64,000 nucleotides of DNA from positions 62,001 to 126,000 of the forward strand of contig JVKJ01000001.1 of the NCBI GenBank assembly GCA_001054945.1, given 5' to 3'. This stretch comes from Corynebacterium falsenii (lineage in GTDB: Bacteria > Actinomycetota > Actinomycetes > Mycobacteriales > Mycobacteriaceae). Of this stretch, positions 28,591 through 38,913 are shown one piece after another; position 1 is the first letter of the stretch, and each line of letters opens with the position of its first letter. Position numbers and translations under genes: made by a program. Under the pieces are notes generated by a model that was given only the letters and a program-made list of their open reading frames with translations, searched no databases and was not told where the DNA came from.

Positions 28591-28694
28591 GGGAACACTC
28601 CTAGTTTCTTAGGCAAAACGTTCGTACTTTCCTGACATCCTAAAAGTTGAACCCCGCAGTGGGGATAGAAGCCCCAAAAACTCCATGCAGTACC

Positions 28695-30716
28695 CTAGGA
28701 TCCCTTCGCCTTCAGGCGCCTCAGCGCCGAACGCACTGTGCCCCCGTCCGTCGTGGTCCAGAATTTCGGCATGGATTCCCGGATGAAGCCGCCGTAGCGG
28801 GCTGTGACCAGGCGCGGGTCCAGGACTGCCACCACTCCGCGGTCATCCACCGACCGCAACAGTCGTCCGGCTCCCTGTGCCATCAACAGCGCGGCATGGG
28901 TGGCGCTGACCTCCATAAACCCGCGCCTGCCCGCCTTGTCCGCGGCCTCTTTCCGCGCATTTTTCAGCGGGTCGTCTGGCCGTGGGAAGGGGATACGGTC
29001 AATGATGACCAGGCTGAGACTCGGGCCGGGCACATCCACGCCCTGCCACAAGCCAAGTGTCCCGAACAGGCATGCCGATTCATCCGCACGGAAACGTTCG
29101 ACCAGGCTGGACATCGAGTCCTCGCCCTGCAACAGGATGTCGTAGGGAACCAGGGAGCGCAGCTTGTCCGCCATCTCCTCGGCGGCGCGGCGGGAAGAAA
29201 ACAGCCCCAGCGTTCGACCACCGGCTGCATTGATGAGCTGGGCAACTTCGTCCGCAGCGGCGTCCGAAATTCCCTGCCGTCCCGGGGGATCTAAGTGCGT
29301 GGCGCAGTAGAGGATTCCGTGGGTGGCGGCGTCGAAGGGAGTTCCCGCGTCCAGGGTGGTGGTGGACTTCGGGGACATGCCCCACTGCGCGAGCATCGCC
29401 GTGAAGCGCCCGCCGAGAGCGAGAGTGGCAGAAGTCAGGATCACCGTGGCCCCACCGAAGAGGCGCACCCGGAGGAGATCTGCCACCGATAGCGGGGCGA
29501 CGTGGACAACTCGACGGTTGTTGTCCGTGGACAGCCACACCACGTCCTCACCCAGAAGTGCCTCCTGATCAGCGGCTGGGTCGGCGGACGAGGCGTGGAG
29601 AACACGGACGACCGTATCGTGCAGCTCCTCCGTGGCCACCATCAGTGCCTGCCGCTCCGCTGCCTTGGCCGAATCGTTCGCGAACTCTCCCGGGGGAATG
29701 CTGTTGATGCTTTGGTGCGCCGCCCATGCAGCATCCTTGAGCGCCGTCAAGGACGACTCAAGTCCAGCGGGCACCGCGGTCCACCGGCCGGAAATGTCTG
29801 CCGTGGCGAGCGCTTCGTTCAGAGCGGTGAGCCAGTTGTCACCCGCGGTGGCGAGGTCGTCACCGGCGGAATCATCGTCGCCGGGTTCTAGCTTGCTCAC
29901 CCGCTTGGCCAGGATCGCTACCGCCGTGGGGGAGACCTCTTGAGTCGCGGCGGAGGTGATCCGGGTTTCCAGCTCATGCGCCTCGTCGACGATCACAAGG
30001 TCGTGCTCGGGGAGAACAGGGCGGTCGGCGAGGGCATCGATGGCCAGCAGCGCGTGATTGGTGACCACGATCTCCGCCTCCGCCGCGCGCGCCCGAGCGA
30101 GCTCCGCGAAGCACTGTTCACCGTAGGGACAGCGGGCGGCACCGATGCACTCCCGAGAGTTCACGGAGACCTGGTGCCAGGCCATGTCGGACACGCCGCG
30201 GTCGAGGTTGTCCCGATCCCCGTCCTCCGTGGTTGCTGCCCACTGTCGGAGCCGTGCGACCTGGGCGCCGGTGACGGAGACATCCTCCGTTCCCAATAGG
30301 GCTGACTCGTCGGGATCGGGCATTGATTCCGGCACACCGTGGACCTTGTTCAGGCACAAATAGTTGTTGCGCCCCTTCAGGATCGCACTGTTCACTGGAT
30401 GGTCGAGCTCGCCTTCGAGAGCTTTGGACAGGCGGGGCAGATCGCGGTCGATCAACTGCCTTTGCAGGGCGATAGTCGCAGTGGACACCACTACCGAGGT
30501 GCCGTGAGTGACGGCGTGTTCTATCGCCGGTACCAGATAGGCCAGCGACTTTCCCGTGCCGGTACCCGCTTGCACCGCGAGGTGTTTCTCCTCGTCGATC
30601 GCTGCGGATACTGCGGAGGCCATGCGCTGCTGCCCGGTGCGCGGCGAGCCGCCGAGGTCGCGCACGGCCACATCCAGCAGTTCGAGTGTGCGTGATTCTG
30701 TGGATTCCTTCGTCAC
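28695..30716 (-). CDS. dinG: DinG-family ATP-dependent helicase
   Basis: Superfamily 2 DNA helicase with an iron-sulfur cluster, related to XPD and DinG. Motif I is AVQAGTGTGKSLAYLVP, motif II is VIVDEAHELE, and motif VI is near MAQGAGRLLRSVDD. Four cysteines (NYLCL, RECIGAARC, GEQC) are placed between motifs I and II as in the XPD 4Fe-4S domain. GTG 30716 is chosen: it follows AGGTGAAG and lies 14 bases after the pncB stop, so pncB and dinG form one unit. This pair is also adjacent in mycobacteria. Confidence 0.9.
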   Translation of the reverse strand: MTKESTESRTLELLDVAVRDLGGSPRTGQQRMASAVSAAIDEEKHLAVQAGTGTGKSLAYLVPAIEHAVTHGTSVVVSTATIALQRQLIDRDLPRLSKALEGELDHPVNSAILKGRNNYLCLNKVHGVPESMPDPDESALLGTEDVSVTGAQVARLRQWAATTEDGDRDNLDRGVSDMAWHQVSVNSRECIGAARCPYGEQCFAELARARAAEAEIVVTNHALLAIDALADRPVLPEHDLVIVDEAHELETRITSAATQEVSPTAVAILAKRVSKLEPGDDDSAGDDLATAGDNWLTALNEALATADISGRWTAVPAGLESSLTALKDAAWAAHQSINSIPPGEFANDSAKAAERQALMVATEELHDTVVRVLHASSADPAADQEALLGEDVVWLSTDNNRRVVHVAPLSVADLLRVRLFGGATVILTSATLALGGRFTAMLAQWGMSPKSTTTLDAGTPFDAATHGILYCATHLDPPGRQGISDAAADEVAQLINAAGGRTLGLFSSRRAAEEMADKLRSLVPYDILLQGEDSMSSLVERFRADESACLFGTLGLWQGVDVPGPSLSLVIIDRIPFPRPDDPLKNARKEAADKAGRRGFMEVSATHAALLMAQGAGRLLRSVDDRGVVAVLDPRLVTARYGGFIRESMPKFWTTTDGGTVRSALRRLKAKGS

Positions 30717-30730
30717 GGTGCGCGCTTCAC

Positions 30731-32092
30731 CTACTTGATGTGACGAACAGATAGTGCAGGCTCGTCCCGGGACAGGGCCAGGCCCTCCCACGGCAAGGAG
30801 ATGAGTGCCTGCGCCAGGTGCTCGCGGGATTCATCCAGGGTGGGGAGGTTGTCGACAGCCTTACCCGAGCGCATCAGGGGGATGGTCAGAGGCACCGCAT
30901 TCAGGACGCCAGTGTCTGGAATCGTCCCGCCGAAGGGATAACTAATCTCCTCGACCGCCGTGCCGGAGTTGCGAGTGGCGCGAATCGCGGATTTTGCCCC
31001 GCCGATGCTGGCTTTTCCGCGGGATCGCTTGGCTACGTGGGTGCCCTCCACCTCGACGAGCTTGTACACCAGCCCAGCGGTCGGAGCTCCCGATCCAGTG
31101 ACAACGGAGGTGCCTACACCGAAACCGTCGACTGGCTCACTGCGCAGCGCCGCTATGGCGAACTCGTCCAGATCGCTGGAGACAATGATGCGGGTATTGT
31201 GCGCGCCGAGTTCATCCAACTGATTGCGGACCTGACGCACGAGAACCCCGAGGTCACCGGAATCGATGCGGACGGCGCCGAGCTCAGGGCCAGCCACGTC
31301 GATGGCGGTCTTGACCCCATTCGTGATGTCGTAAGTATCAATCAGCAGGGTTGTGCCCACCCCGTGGGCCTCGATTTGAGCGCGGAAGGCCGCTGCTTCA
31401 TCGGTCGTGCCATCCTGATGAGTGTGTAGCAGTGTCCAGGAGTGGGCAGCTGTTCCGGAGGCGGGGATGCCGTAGCGCTGGGCGGCCTCCAGATTGGAGG
31501 TGGCATTGAACCCTGCCAGGTAGGCGGCGCGGGCGGCAGAGACGGCTGAATACTCGTGGGTACGACGGCTGCCCATCTCGATAATCGGTCGGTCTTTGGC
31601 AGCCGTGACCATGCGGGCCGCGGCGGAAGCCACTGCCGAATCAGAATTCAATATCGACAGAATGACCGTTTCGAGGATGACACATTCCGCGAACGTGCCG
31701 CGGACGGAGAGAATCGGCGAGTTCGGAAAGTACAACTCGCCTTCCTGGTAGCCGTCGATGTCCCCGGTGAATCGGTAATTCCGCAGGAAGTCCAGCGTCT
31801 GTTCATCCAGGAAGTCCAGATGGGCGAGCTGCTCTTCCGTGAAGACGAAATCCCGCACGGCCCGCAGAACCCGTGCTGTTCCTGCGACCACTCCATACCG
31901 CCGCTCGTTGGGGAGGCGACGCGTAAACACCTCGAAGGCACACTGCTTGTGCGCCGTGCCATCGCGGAGCGAAGCTTCCAGCATGGTGAGCTCATACATG
32001 TCTGTCAGCAACGCGGAGGAGCGCTGACCGGATCCGTGATGGGCAGTGGCGATGCCGGAGGGTGATGAGTGTGTCGCGTTGTTATCAGTCAC
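30731..32092 (-). CDS. pncB: Nicotinate phosphoribosyltransferase
   Basis: Converts nicotinate and PRPP to nicotinate mononucleotide in NAD salvage. The 453 residues include SALLTDMYELTML at the start, the catalytic MGSRRTHEYSA loop (His after RR), the TYDITNGVKTAI segment, VRIDSGDLGVL and VSSDLDEF phosphate-binding strands, and GVGTSVVTG. The position in front of dinG, with clpS divergent nearby, matches the mycobacterial neighbourhood. nadE at 16122 acts later in the same pathway. Confidence 0.95.
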   Translation of the reverse strand: MTDNNATHSSPSGIATAHHGSGQRSSALLTDMYELTMLEASLRDGTAHKQCAFEVFTRRLPNERRYGVVAGTARVLRAVRDFVFTEEQLAHLDFLDEQTLDFLRNYRFTGDIDGYQEGELYFPNSPILSVRGTFAECVILETVILSILNSDSAVASAAARMVTAAKDRPIIEMGSRRTHEYSAVSAARAAYLAGFNATSNLEAAQRYGIPASGTAAHSWTLLHTHQDGTTDEAAAFRAQIEAHGVGTTLLIDTYDITNGVKTAIDVAGPELGAVRIDSGDLGVLVRQVRNQLDELGAHNTRIIVSSDLDEFAIAALRSEPVDGFGVGTSVVTGSGAPTAGLVYKLVEVEGTHVAKRSRGKASIGGAKSAIRATRNSGTAVEEISYPFGGTIPDTGVLNAVPLTIPLMRSGKAVDNLPTLDESREHLAQALISLPWEGLALSRDEPALSVRHIK

Positions 32093-32175
32093 CCGGCCAA
32101 CATTAGTGGTTCGCGGCCCGTTGGTGGGCGAAGGTCCCGCCCGGGCCGTTCGCGTGAGCCACAGTTACTCTTCGC

Positions 32176-33207
32176 CTATTCGTCGATGCGGACCAGCATT
32201 TTCCCCGTGTTGGCGCCCTGCATCATGGAGATAAAGGCCCCCACGGCATTCTCGATACCGTGTTCCACGGTCTCATCGAATCGAACTTTGCCCTCCTGCA
32301 ACCAGGTGGCCATGTGCGAGCCGAATTCAGCCGCCATCTCTTTGTGCTCGCCCACGGTGAATCCTCGCAGGCGAAGGGATTGCTTGATTACTTGAGAAAG
32401 GTTATCGGGGCCGGGGGCTGGTTTCTCATCGTTGTACTGCGAGATCGCGCCGCACATGGTCACACGCCCGAAGCGGTTCATGTTGTCCAGGGCCGCTTCC
32501 AGATGGTCGCCGCCGACGTTATCGAAGTACACGTCGATGCCGTCGGGAACATGGGAGGGCAGCTGCTCGCGAATCGGAGCGTCCTTGTAATTCAGGGCGT
32601 CGTCGAATCCATACCGGTCTTTCAGTGCGGCCACTTTCTTATCGCTGCCGGCGGAACCTACAACGCGTGCAGCCCCCAGCTGGTGGGCGATCTGGCCGGC
32701 GATTGACCCCACAGCGCCGGCAGCACCTGAAATGAATACAGTCTCGCCCTCCTGGAGTTGACCGATTTCCTTGAGGCCGACATATGCCGTCAGGCCGGTG
32801 ATACCCAGGACGCCCAAGTGAGCGGAATCTGGGATACCGGGGATGCTCTGGACCTGTCGGAACTCGGCAGCTGGACCCTGGGCGATATCTCGCCAGCCCT
32901 GGAAGTGGCTGACCAGCGTGCCCACCGGAAGATCCTCGGAACTGGATTCAACGACGGTGCCTACCGCACCTCCGTCCATGACCTCGCCCAGCTTGAAGGG
33001 CGGGATGTAGCTGGGTGCATCGATCATCCGGCCACGCATGTATGGATCGACCGAAATATAGGAATTGTGGACGCGAACCTCTCCGTCCTGAAGCGGCGGC
33101 AGCTCCACCTTCTCAATGGAAAAGTTCTCTTCCGTCGGCCACCCTGTGGGGCGCTCCTTGAGGTGAATTTGCGTGCTGGTCGCGGTGGACGATGCGGACA
33201 AGATCAT
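32176..33207 (-). CDS. NADP-dependent medium-chain oxidoreductase
   Basis: Zinc-free member of the medium-chain dehydrogenase/reductase group, of the type that reduces alkenal/one or prostaglandin-like enones (CurA-like). Motifs are SVDPYMRGRM, LGITGLTAYVGL, the nucleotide-binding FISGAAGAVGSIAGQIA, and DVYFDNVGGDHLE. ATG 33207 is used because GAAGGAG lies just upstream; an earlier in-frame start at 33246 lacks this. At 343 residues the size is normal. It stands between pncB and clpS, where mycobacteria have no such gene, so it is an addition to the conserved block. Confidence 0.87.
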   Translation of the reverse strand: MILSASSTATSTQIHLKERPTGWPTEENFSIEKVELPPLQDGEVRVHNSYISVDPYMRGRMIDAPSYIPPFKLGEVMDGGAVGTVVESSSEDLPVGTLVSHFQGWRDIAQGPAAEFRQVQSIPGIPDSAHLGVLGITGLTAYVGLKEIGQLQEGETVFISGAAGAVGSIAGQIAHQLGAARVVGSAGSDKKVAALKDRYGFDDALNYKDAPIREQLPSHVPDGIDVYFDNVGGDHLEAALDNMNRFGRVTMCGAISQYNDEKPAPGPDNLSQVIKQSLRLRGFTVGEHKEMAAEFGSHMATWLQEGKVRFDETVEHGIENAVGAFISMMQGANTGKMLVRIDE

Positions 33208-33336
33208 CAGCTCCTTCAAATCTGTCTTAGGCTGTGATTTTTTCACTTAGGGTGCGATTGCGCACTTACTTGCAACGAGGCCGCGGGCGTCGCTTATTCC
33301 CGGCCCCTCGTGCCAGCAGTCGGTATCGTGGTGCAC

Positions 33337-33645
33337 ATGACCTCACCAGCCGCACCCACTGCAACTCCCGTCGAGGAAAAATCCCCCGAGACCCTCACCG
33401 AGCCCAACCTGCCGTGGATGTGTATCTGTTGGGATGACCCAGTCAACCTGATGAGTTACGTGACCTACGTCTTCGAGACGGTGCTGGGGTATTCCCGCAA
33501 GCGCGCGACCGAATTGATGATGCAGGTGCACACCGAAGGCAAAGCCGTAGTCAGCTCGGGGGAGCGCGACAAGGTGGAAGGGGACGTGAAGAAACTTCAC
33601 ACCGCTGGCCTGTGGGCCACCATGCAGCGAGGAGATGGTCAATGA
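33337..33645 (+). CDS. clpS: ClpS adaptor protein
   Basis: Delivers N-degron substrates to the ClpAP/ClpCP protease. The 102 residues contain the conserved WDDPVNLMSYVTYVF (N-end-rule pocket Asp/Asn) and the KRATELMMQVHTEGKAVV segment. ATG 33337 is favoured. The stop overlaps the start of the DUF2017 gene (ATGA), so translation is coupled. Confidence 0.93.
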   Translation: MTSPAAPTATPVEEKSPETLTEPNLPWMCICWDDPVNLMSYVTYVFETVLGYSRKRATELMMQVHTEGKAVVSSGERDKVEGDVKKLHTAGLWATMQRGDGQ

Positions 33646-34211
33646 AACCGTGGCATAAGAAATCCAGCCTGGTCTTCGGCACGCGCTACGTCACTCAGTT
33701 AGAACCGATCGAAAGGGAGATGCTGGGCAACTCCGCGGCGACCGTGTCGGACCGCTTGATGGAGCGGGTCCGAACAGCTCCAAAAGATGAGCTCGCGGAG
33801 CTCACCGGCATGAGCAGCGGTCACGAGGAGGCACCCCAGGACCCTGGGCTCCGCCGAATCCTCCCCAACTTCTTCCGCGATGGGGACGAGGAAGTTGAGG
33901 GGGAAGCCGGATTGATGCGTCAGCTCAACGAGACGGACATCATCAAAGAAAAGCTGATCGCCCTGCGCTTCATCTGTGACACGATTGGCCCGGACGGGTC
34001 TGTGAATGTCACTGTCTCCGAGTCTGAGGTCCGTCGTTGGCTCAATGCCATCACAGATATTCGTAACTTCCACTACGCCGAGGTCGAATATCACCAGCTC
34101 ACTGGTGACATGACCGACGAGCAGATCCAGGCAGCCAAGAATTACGTCGATTGGCTTGGCTACCACCAGGACACGCTGCTGGAGGCGATCATGGGGAAGT
34201 TCGACTTCTAG
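33642..34211 (+). CDS. DUF2017 family protein
   Basis: A 189-residue cytoplasmic protein of an actinobacterial family always found after clpS. The C-terminal part FHYAEVEYHQLTGDM...YVDWLGYHQDTLLEAI is characteristic. AGGAG stands ahead of ATG 33642, which overlaps the clpS stop. The function is unknown; constant pairing with clpS suggests a link to regulated proteolysis, but that is inference. Confidence 0.88.
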   Translation: MKPWHKKSSLVFGTRYVTQLEPIEREMLGNSAATVSDRLMERVRTAPKDELAELTGMSSGHEEAPQDPGLRRILPNFFRDGDEEVEGEAGLMRQLNETDIIKEKLIALRFICDTIGPDGSVNVTVSESEVRRWLNAITDIRNFHYAEVEYHQLTGDMTDEQIQAAKNYVDWLGYHQDTLLEAIMGKFDF

Positions 34212-34235
34212 CGAGTAATGAGTTTCTAACTTCCC

Positions 34236-35408
34236 ATGAGTACTAACCTTTTCGGTTGCCATCCCGGGCCCGCTAATGCGCTCACTGACGTGTCTGGTCT
34301 CCGGCTTGGGCATGCACAGACCCCGATGTCTTCCGCGCCGGGCGCCGGTTCAGGGGTAACGACGGTGGTCGCTCCCACTGGGGCAGTGGCCTCCGTTGAC
34401 GTTCGCGGCGGTGGCCCTGGAACCCGCGAAACCGATCTCCTGCACCCGCACAACACCGTGCAAAGGATCCATGCAGTGACGCTGTCCGGCGGGTCCGCGT
34501 ATGGTCTTGCGGCTGCCAGCGGTGCCATGAATGAATTGGAATCCCGCGGCATCGGGTTTCAGGTGTTGGGTCCACAGGATCCGGGGAAAATCGTTCCGAT
34601 CGTCCCCGCGGCAGTGATTTTCGACCTGCCGCTCGCGGGGTGGGGCGCGCGACCGGGCCTCGCGGAGGGCGCCGCCGCGGTGGTGGATGCGCTGGATGGG
34701 GGGTGTTCAGGTGGGGACGCCACTGCGCATCCCCAGTCTGTGGCAGCACCTCTCGCTGGGAATATTGGTGCCGGAACCGCAGCCAGCGCCGGGGCCCTCA
34801 AGGGCGGATTCGGTCAGGCTAGCGCCCGCTTTCCACAGCTGGAGGAGTCACCCGTTGCGGGATATACCGTTGCTGCGGCGATGATTTCCAATCCCCAGGG
34901 AGCGGTTTTCGATCCCTCAGCGGGACTGCCGTGGGGTTTGCCCGCCGAACTCCACGGAGAATTTTCCCACTATGGACTCAACGACCGGGACGAAAATGGC
35001 CGCGTGCGCCCGTTGGAGCGGAAAGTGGCCGAGCAGATGGCGTCCCTAAACCTGTCGGGTACGAAGTTCCCTCGTCCGGAAGAGTCTACGACTGGGCTGA
35101 ACACAACGATCGGGGTGGTGGCGACGGATGCCCCGCTGAGCAAAGCACAGTGCCAGCGACTGGCGATGTGCGCGCATGACGGTCTGGCGAGGGCAATCCG
35201 ACCAGCTCACATGCCCTTCGACGGCGATACGATCTTCGCGCTCTCGACAGCGACAGGGGAAACAGCCGGGGTAAACGATGTCGCCCTCACGATGCTGAGC
35301 GCGGTGGCGGCCCAATGTGTTGAACGGGCAATCGTGCACTCCATCTTGGGTGCGGAATCGGTTGGTGAGGTGCCATCGTGGCGTGATGTGGCCGGCATGG
35401 GAAGCTGA
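34236..35408 (+). CDS. P1/DmpA-family (S58) self-processing peptidase
   Basis: Ntn-type hydrolase of the DmpA/NylC group, made as a 390-residue precursor that cuts itself into two chains. The expected cleavage lies between Asn289 and Thr290 in [13 protein letters not shown], freeing Thr290 as the N-terminal nucleophile. Other family marks are [22 protein letters not shown]-like [20 protein letters not shown], and [15 protein letters not shown]. Relatives act as aminopeptidases, esterases or amidases; the substrate here is unknown. It follows DUF2017 by 24 bases, in the same position as in the mycobacterial block. Confidence 0.9.
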   Translation: MSTNLFGCHPGPANALTDVSGLRLGHAQTPMSSAPGAGSGVTTVVAPTGAVASVDVRGGGPGTRETDLLHPHNTVQRIHAVTLSGGSAYGLAAASGAMNELESRGIGFQVLGPQDPGKIVPIVPAAVIFDLPLAGWGARPGLAEGAAAVVDALDGGCSGGDATAHPQSVAAPLAGNIGAGTAASAGALKGGFGQASARFPQLEESPVAGYTVAAAMISNPQGAVFDPSAGLPWGLPAELHGEFSHYGLNDRDENGRVRPLERKVAEQMASLNLSGTKFPRPEESTTGLNTTIGVVATDAPLSKAQCQRLAMCAHDGLARAIRPAHMPFDGDTIFALSTATGETAGVNDVALTMLSAVAAQCVERAIVHSILGAESVGEVPSWRDVAGMGS

Positions 35409-35434
35409 ATGGGAGAACAGTAAACTCGTCAATC

Positions 35435-36247
35435 ATGAGTAATAACGCGCCCATCGGGGTTTTCGATTCAGGTGTGGGCGGGCTGACCGTGGCTCGCACG
35501 ATCGTGGATGTTCTGCCTCAGGAATCGATCGTGTACATCGGGGATACCGCGAATTCGCCCTACGGGGATAAGCCGCTGGCGCAGGTGCGCCAGTATGCGA
35601 CCCAAGTCGCGGATGACCTGGTGGAGCGCGGGTGCAAGATGATCGTCATCGCCTGCAACTCGGCCTCAGCGGCGTTCATTCGGGACGCCCGGGAGCGGTA
35701 CCCCATTCCGGTGATCGAGGTGATCCTGCCGGCGGTACGGCGCGCGGTGGCGACGACCCACAACGGCAAGGTCGGCATCATTGGTACGACTGCGACGGTG
35801 ACTTCGCAGGCCTATCAGGACCTTTTTGCGGCGAGCCCGAATATCGAAGTCACCGCTCAGGCTTGCCCACAGTTCGTCCCGTTTGTGGAGCGCGGGATCA
35901 CCTCCGGTCGCCAGATCCTCGGATTGGCGGAGACGTATCTGGAGCCGTTGAAGGAGGCGGGGGTGGACACGGTGGTGCTGGGGTGCACGCACTACCCGCT
36001 GCTCAGCGGTGTGGTGCAGCTGGTGATGGGCGACGATGTCACCCTTGTCAGCAGCGCCGAGGAGACGGCGAAGATGGTCTATCGAGCACTGTCGGAGACA
36101 GACCAGCTGGCGGACAATGATCCGGAGCGCAAGGTGAACCTGTCCTTCGAATCCACGGGTGATCCAAAGCTTTTCGCGCAATTGGCTGGAAGGTTCCTCG
36201 GGCCGGGGATTACCTCTGTCTCCAAGATTCCCGAACTCATCCAGTAG
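35435..36247 (+). CDS. murI: Glutamate racemase
   Basis: Makes D-glutamate for peptidoglycan. The 270 residues carry [14 protein letters not shown] at the start and the two catalytic cysteines in IACNSASA and LGCTHYPLL. The substrate loop [10 protein letters not shown] is intact. It lies 26 bases downstream of the P1 peptidase and is followed by an MBL-fold gene, rph and rdgB, a conserved actinobacterial order. Confidence 0.96.
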   Translation: MSNNAPIGVFDSGVGGLTVARTIVDVLPQESIVYIGDTANSPYGDKPLAQVRQYATQVADDLVERGCKMIVIACNSASAAFIRDARERYPIPVIEVILPAVRRAVATTHNGKVGIIGTTATVTSQAYQDLFAASPNIEVTAQACPQFVPFVERGITSGRQILGLAETYLEPLKEAGVDTVVLGCTHYPLLSGVVQLVMGDDVTLVSSAEETAKMVYRALSETDQLADNDPERKVNLSFESTGDPKLFAQLAGRFLGPGITSVSKIPELIQ

Positions 36248-36422
36248 GGACCGTGTGCCTCAGACGCTGAGCTCGCCGTCATCCACCTGCTCGCTGTGAT
36301 TCCACCCGGAGGAAGGAACCGCGAGTGTGAGTCACAGGGCTCGGACACGGAAGATGTGATTTCTTTCGTGACGGGCTGAAAGTTCACCAATTCTTATCAG
36401 AAAACATGTAAAAATGCTCCCT

Positions 36423-37235
36423 ATGGAGATGCATGTGTTTGGCTGCTCGGGCAGCGTGGAGGGGCCGGACTCACCGGCATCAGGATATGTGGTCCGAGCC
36501 TCCCACAGTGATGGGGCGGCCTTACTGCTGGATATGGGCCCGGGGGTTTTGAGCAGCATGCAACGGGCTGGCACAGTCGATCCAGCCCAGTGCCACGTGG
36601 CCTTTTCGCACATGCACGCCGATCATTGCCTGGATTTCCCCTCGCTGTTGGTGTGGAGGCGATTCCATCCGACGGCCAGTGCCCAGCAGAAAAACATCTT
36701 GGTAGGCCCGTCGATCGCGCCGCAGCACCTCGGCGCTGCCGGCGGCGAGCACCCTGATCGTCCGGATGATTTCCGCGATTCTTTTGATGTCTGCGAATTC
36801 AAACTCGGCCCCGATGGTTCCTTCGATGCTGGTGCCTGGCCGCATGTGCAGATCGGTCCGATGAAGTTATTCGCCCTCCCAGCTGTGCACGGCACAGAGG
36901 CTTACATCATGCGGATCCACGATGACCAGGGCAATTCTCTGGTCTATTCGGGAGACACAGCCCCCACGCCGAACCTTGCGCGCCTTGCTGAGGGTGCAGA
37001 TGTGTTTTTGTGTGAGGCCACGTGGGGTAAGGACGCCACTGATAAGCCGGAGGGGATGCACCTCAGCGGTGGACAGGCTGGTCAGGCCGCGGCGGAAGCC
37101 GGGGTGGGAAAGCTCATCCTGACCCACATCCCGCCGTGGGGCCAGGTGGAGGAAAGCGTTGCTGCGGCGAGGGAATACTTCGACGGTCCGATTGAGGTCG
37201 CGCACTCCGGGATGGTGGTTCAGTTTTCCGCCTAG
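36423..37235 (+). CDS. MBL-fold metallohydrolase
   Basis: Metallo-beta-lactamase-fold protein (Rv1339-like). The zinc motif is [12 protein letters not shown]; further metal ligands appear in [25 protein letters not shown] and LTHIPPW. Start candidates are ATG 36414 and ATG 36423; the second gives [11 protein letters not shown], the usual N-terminus of the family. No clear ribosome site is visible, so a leaderless message is possible. Related proteins are phosphodiesterases or ribonuclease-Z-like enzymes; the neighbour rph, which trims tRNA ends, makes RNA work plausible but unproven. Confidence 0.85.
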   Translation: MEMHVFGCSGSVEGPDSPASGYVVRASHSDGAALLLDMGPGVLSSMQRAGTVDPAQCHVAFSHMHADHCLDFPSLLVWRRFHPTASAQQKNILVGPSIAPQHLGAAGGEHPDRPDDFRDSFDVCEFKLGPDGSFDAGAWPHVQIGPMKLFALPAVHGTEAYIMRIHDDQGNSLVYSGDTAPTPNLARLAEGADVFLCEATWGKDATDKPEGMHLSGGQAGQAAAEAGVGKLILTHIPPWGQVEESVAAAREYFDGPIEVAHSGMVVQFSA

Positions 37236-37314
37236 TCGTGGCGTCTCCCACCTCTGTGGGTCGTCCGCTCCCACGCGCGGCGGGAGTGTCGAGCCCAACC
37301 GTTATGCTGGCCCC

Positions 37315-38064
37315 ATGACTTTCGCTGATTCATTCTCGCGAGCCGATGGCCGCGCAACCAATGAGCTCCGTCCCGTGCGGATTACCCGCGGATTCACCAC
37401 GAACCCGGCGGGGAGTGTGCTGGTGGAGTTCGGCAACACCCGCGTTATGTGCACGGCCAGCGTCGAGGAGGGCGTGCCGAGGTTTAAGCGCGATTCCGGG
37501 GAGGGGTGGCTGACAGCAGAGTACGCAATGCTGCCGTCTGCGACCCACGAGCGCATGCCGCGCGAGTCGATGAAGGGAAAGGTGAAGGGGCGGACGCACG
37601 AGATCTCTCGCCTCGTGGGCCGGTCCCTGCGTGCGGCTGTTGATCTGCGCGAGCTGGGGGAGAACACCATTGCGATCGACTGCGATGTGCTGCAGGCAGA
37701 TGGTGGCACGCGCACGGCGGCGATCACGGGTGCGTATGTGGCTCTGGCCGATGCGCTGGCGGTGCTGCAGGAGCGTGGAGTGGTGCCAGGGTCCCCGCTG
37801 CGAGCTCCGGTAGCGGCTGTCAGCGTGGGCATCATTGACGGAGTGCCGTGCCTTGATCTCCCCTATGAGGAAGATTCGCGGGCGGACGTGGATATGAACG
37901 TCGTGATGACCGACGAGGGACGCTTCGTAGAGATCCAGGGGACGGGCGAGCACTCCGAGTTCTCCCGTGAAGAGCTGAACCAGTTGTTAGACCTGGCCGA
38001 AGGCGGACTGCGCGAACTCATTAGCAAGCAGAAGGAAGCGCTGGCAGAGGAGCTGACAAACTGA
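37315..38064 (+). CDS. rph: Ribonuclease PH
   Basis: Phosphate-dependent 3'-to-5' exoribonuclease that trims tRNA 3' ends. The 249 residues open [20 protein letters not shown], with [21 protein letters not shown] and the phosphate site [25 protein letters not shown] and the C-terminal [20 protein letters not shown]. The start ATG 37315 gives the correct family N-terminus; the longer open frame upstream runs through the MBL gene. Its stop codon overlaps the rdgB start by one base. Confidence 0.96.
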   Translation: MTFADSFSRADGRATNELRPVRITRGFTTNPAGSVLVEFGNTRVMCTASVEEGVPRFKRDSGEGWLTAEYAMLPSATHERMPRESMKGKVKGRTHEISRLVGRSLRAAVDLRELGENTIAIDCDVLQADGGTRTAAITGAYVALADALAVLQERGVVPGSPLRAPVAAVSVGIIDGVPCLDLPYEEDSRADVDMNVVMTDEGRFVEIQGTGEHSEFSREELNQLLDLAEGGLRELISKQKEALAEELTN

Positions 38065-38705
38065 TGAAACTGCTGGTGGCCTCCCGAAACCCTAAGAAGC
38101 TGGCAGAACTGGACCGCGTTCTTGCCGCGGCCAACATCACCGGCATTGAGTTGGTGAGCTTAAAAGACGTCGCTGAGTATCCCGAGACCCCGGAGACAGG
38201 AGCGACGTTCGAAGACAACGCCCTGATCAAATCTCGCGATGGGGTCAACAACGCACATCTGCCCACCGTGGCAGATGACTCGGGAATCGCCGTGGACGCG
38301 CTCAACGGCATGCCCGGGGTACTGTCTGCCCGCTGGTCGGGGTTCCACGCCGAGGATGACAAGAACAACGAACTTCTGCTTGGGCAGCTAGCGGACGTTC
38401 CCGATGAGCGACGCGGGGCGCACTACGTGTCCGTGTGTGCCCTGTCCATTCCGGCGGACATGGCTGACAAGGCTGGTCTCGACCAAGACATCACCACCGA
38501 GGGGCGCTGGCACGGCCGCGTGCTACGCGAGCCCAAGGGATCGGGCGGGTTCGGCTATGACCCCCTGTTTGCGCCGGTGGATGAACCGGACATGTCCGCG
38601 GCCGAACTGTCGGCCGAGCGCAAGGACGAGCTGTCTCACCGCGGCAAGGCCATGGAAAAGCTCATTCCTGCGCTCCGGGCGCTGTCTGAAGCGCACGCAC
38701 AGTAG
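38064..38705 (+). CDS. rdgB: ITP/XTP pyrophosphatase (RdgB/HAM1)
   Basis: Removes non-canonical purine nucleotides (ITP, XTP) from the pool. The 213 residues begin LLVASRNPKKLAEL, with the TGATFEDNALIKSR block, the VADDSGIAVDALNGMPGV active site, the GFGYDPLFAP loop and LSHRGKAMEKL. TGATG couples it to rph. It is the last gene of the murI-MBL-rph-rdgB run on this strand. Confidence 0.95.
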   Translation: MKLLVASRNPKKLAELDRVLAAANITGIELVSLKDVAEYPETPETGATFEDNALIKSRDGVNNAHLPTVADDSGIAVDALNGMPGVLSARWSGFHAEDDKNNELLLGQLADVPDERRGAHYVSVCALSIPADMADKAGLDQDITTEGRWHGRVLREPKGSGGFGYDPLFAPVDEPDMSAAELSAERKDELSHRGKAMEKLIPALRALSEAHAQ

Positions 38706-38913
38706 GGCTGCCGGTCGAGGCGGCGCGTCCTCGCCGAGGGGATAACCACCGTGGGTTGTGTAGCCTAGAGGCGCACGCGAACAAGCACGTCTCAGCGACG
38801 AGTTGGTTCGCCACAGCGCCGTTCAGCCTCTCACTGGGGTGTGGGAAGCCCCGAGGGTAGGCGATGGCGTCCCCAAAAAACTTGAAAACCCACCCACCGA
38901 AAGGATTGTGACC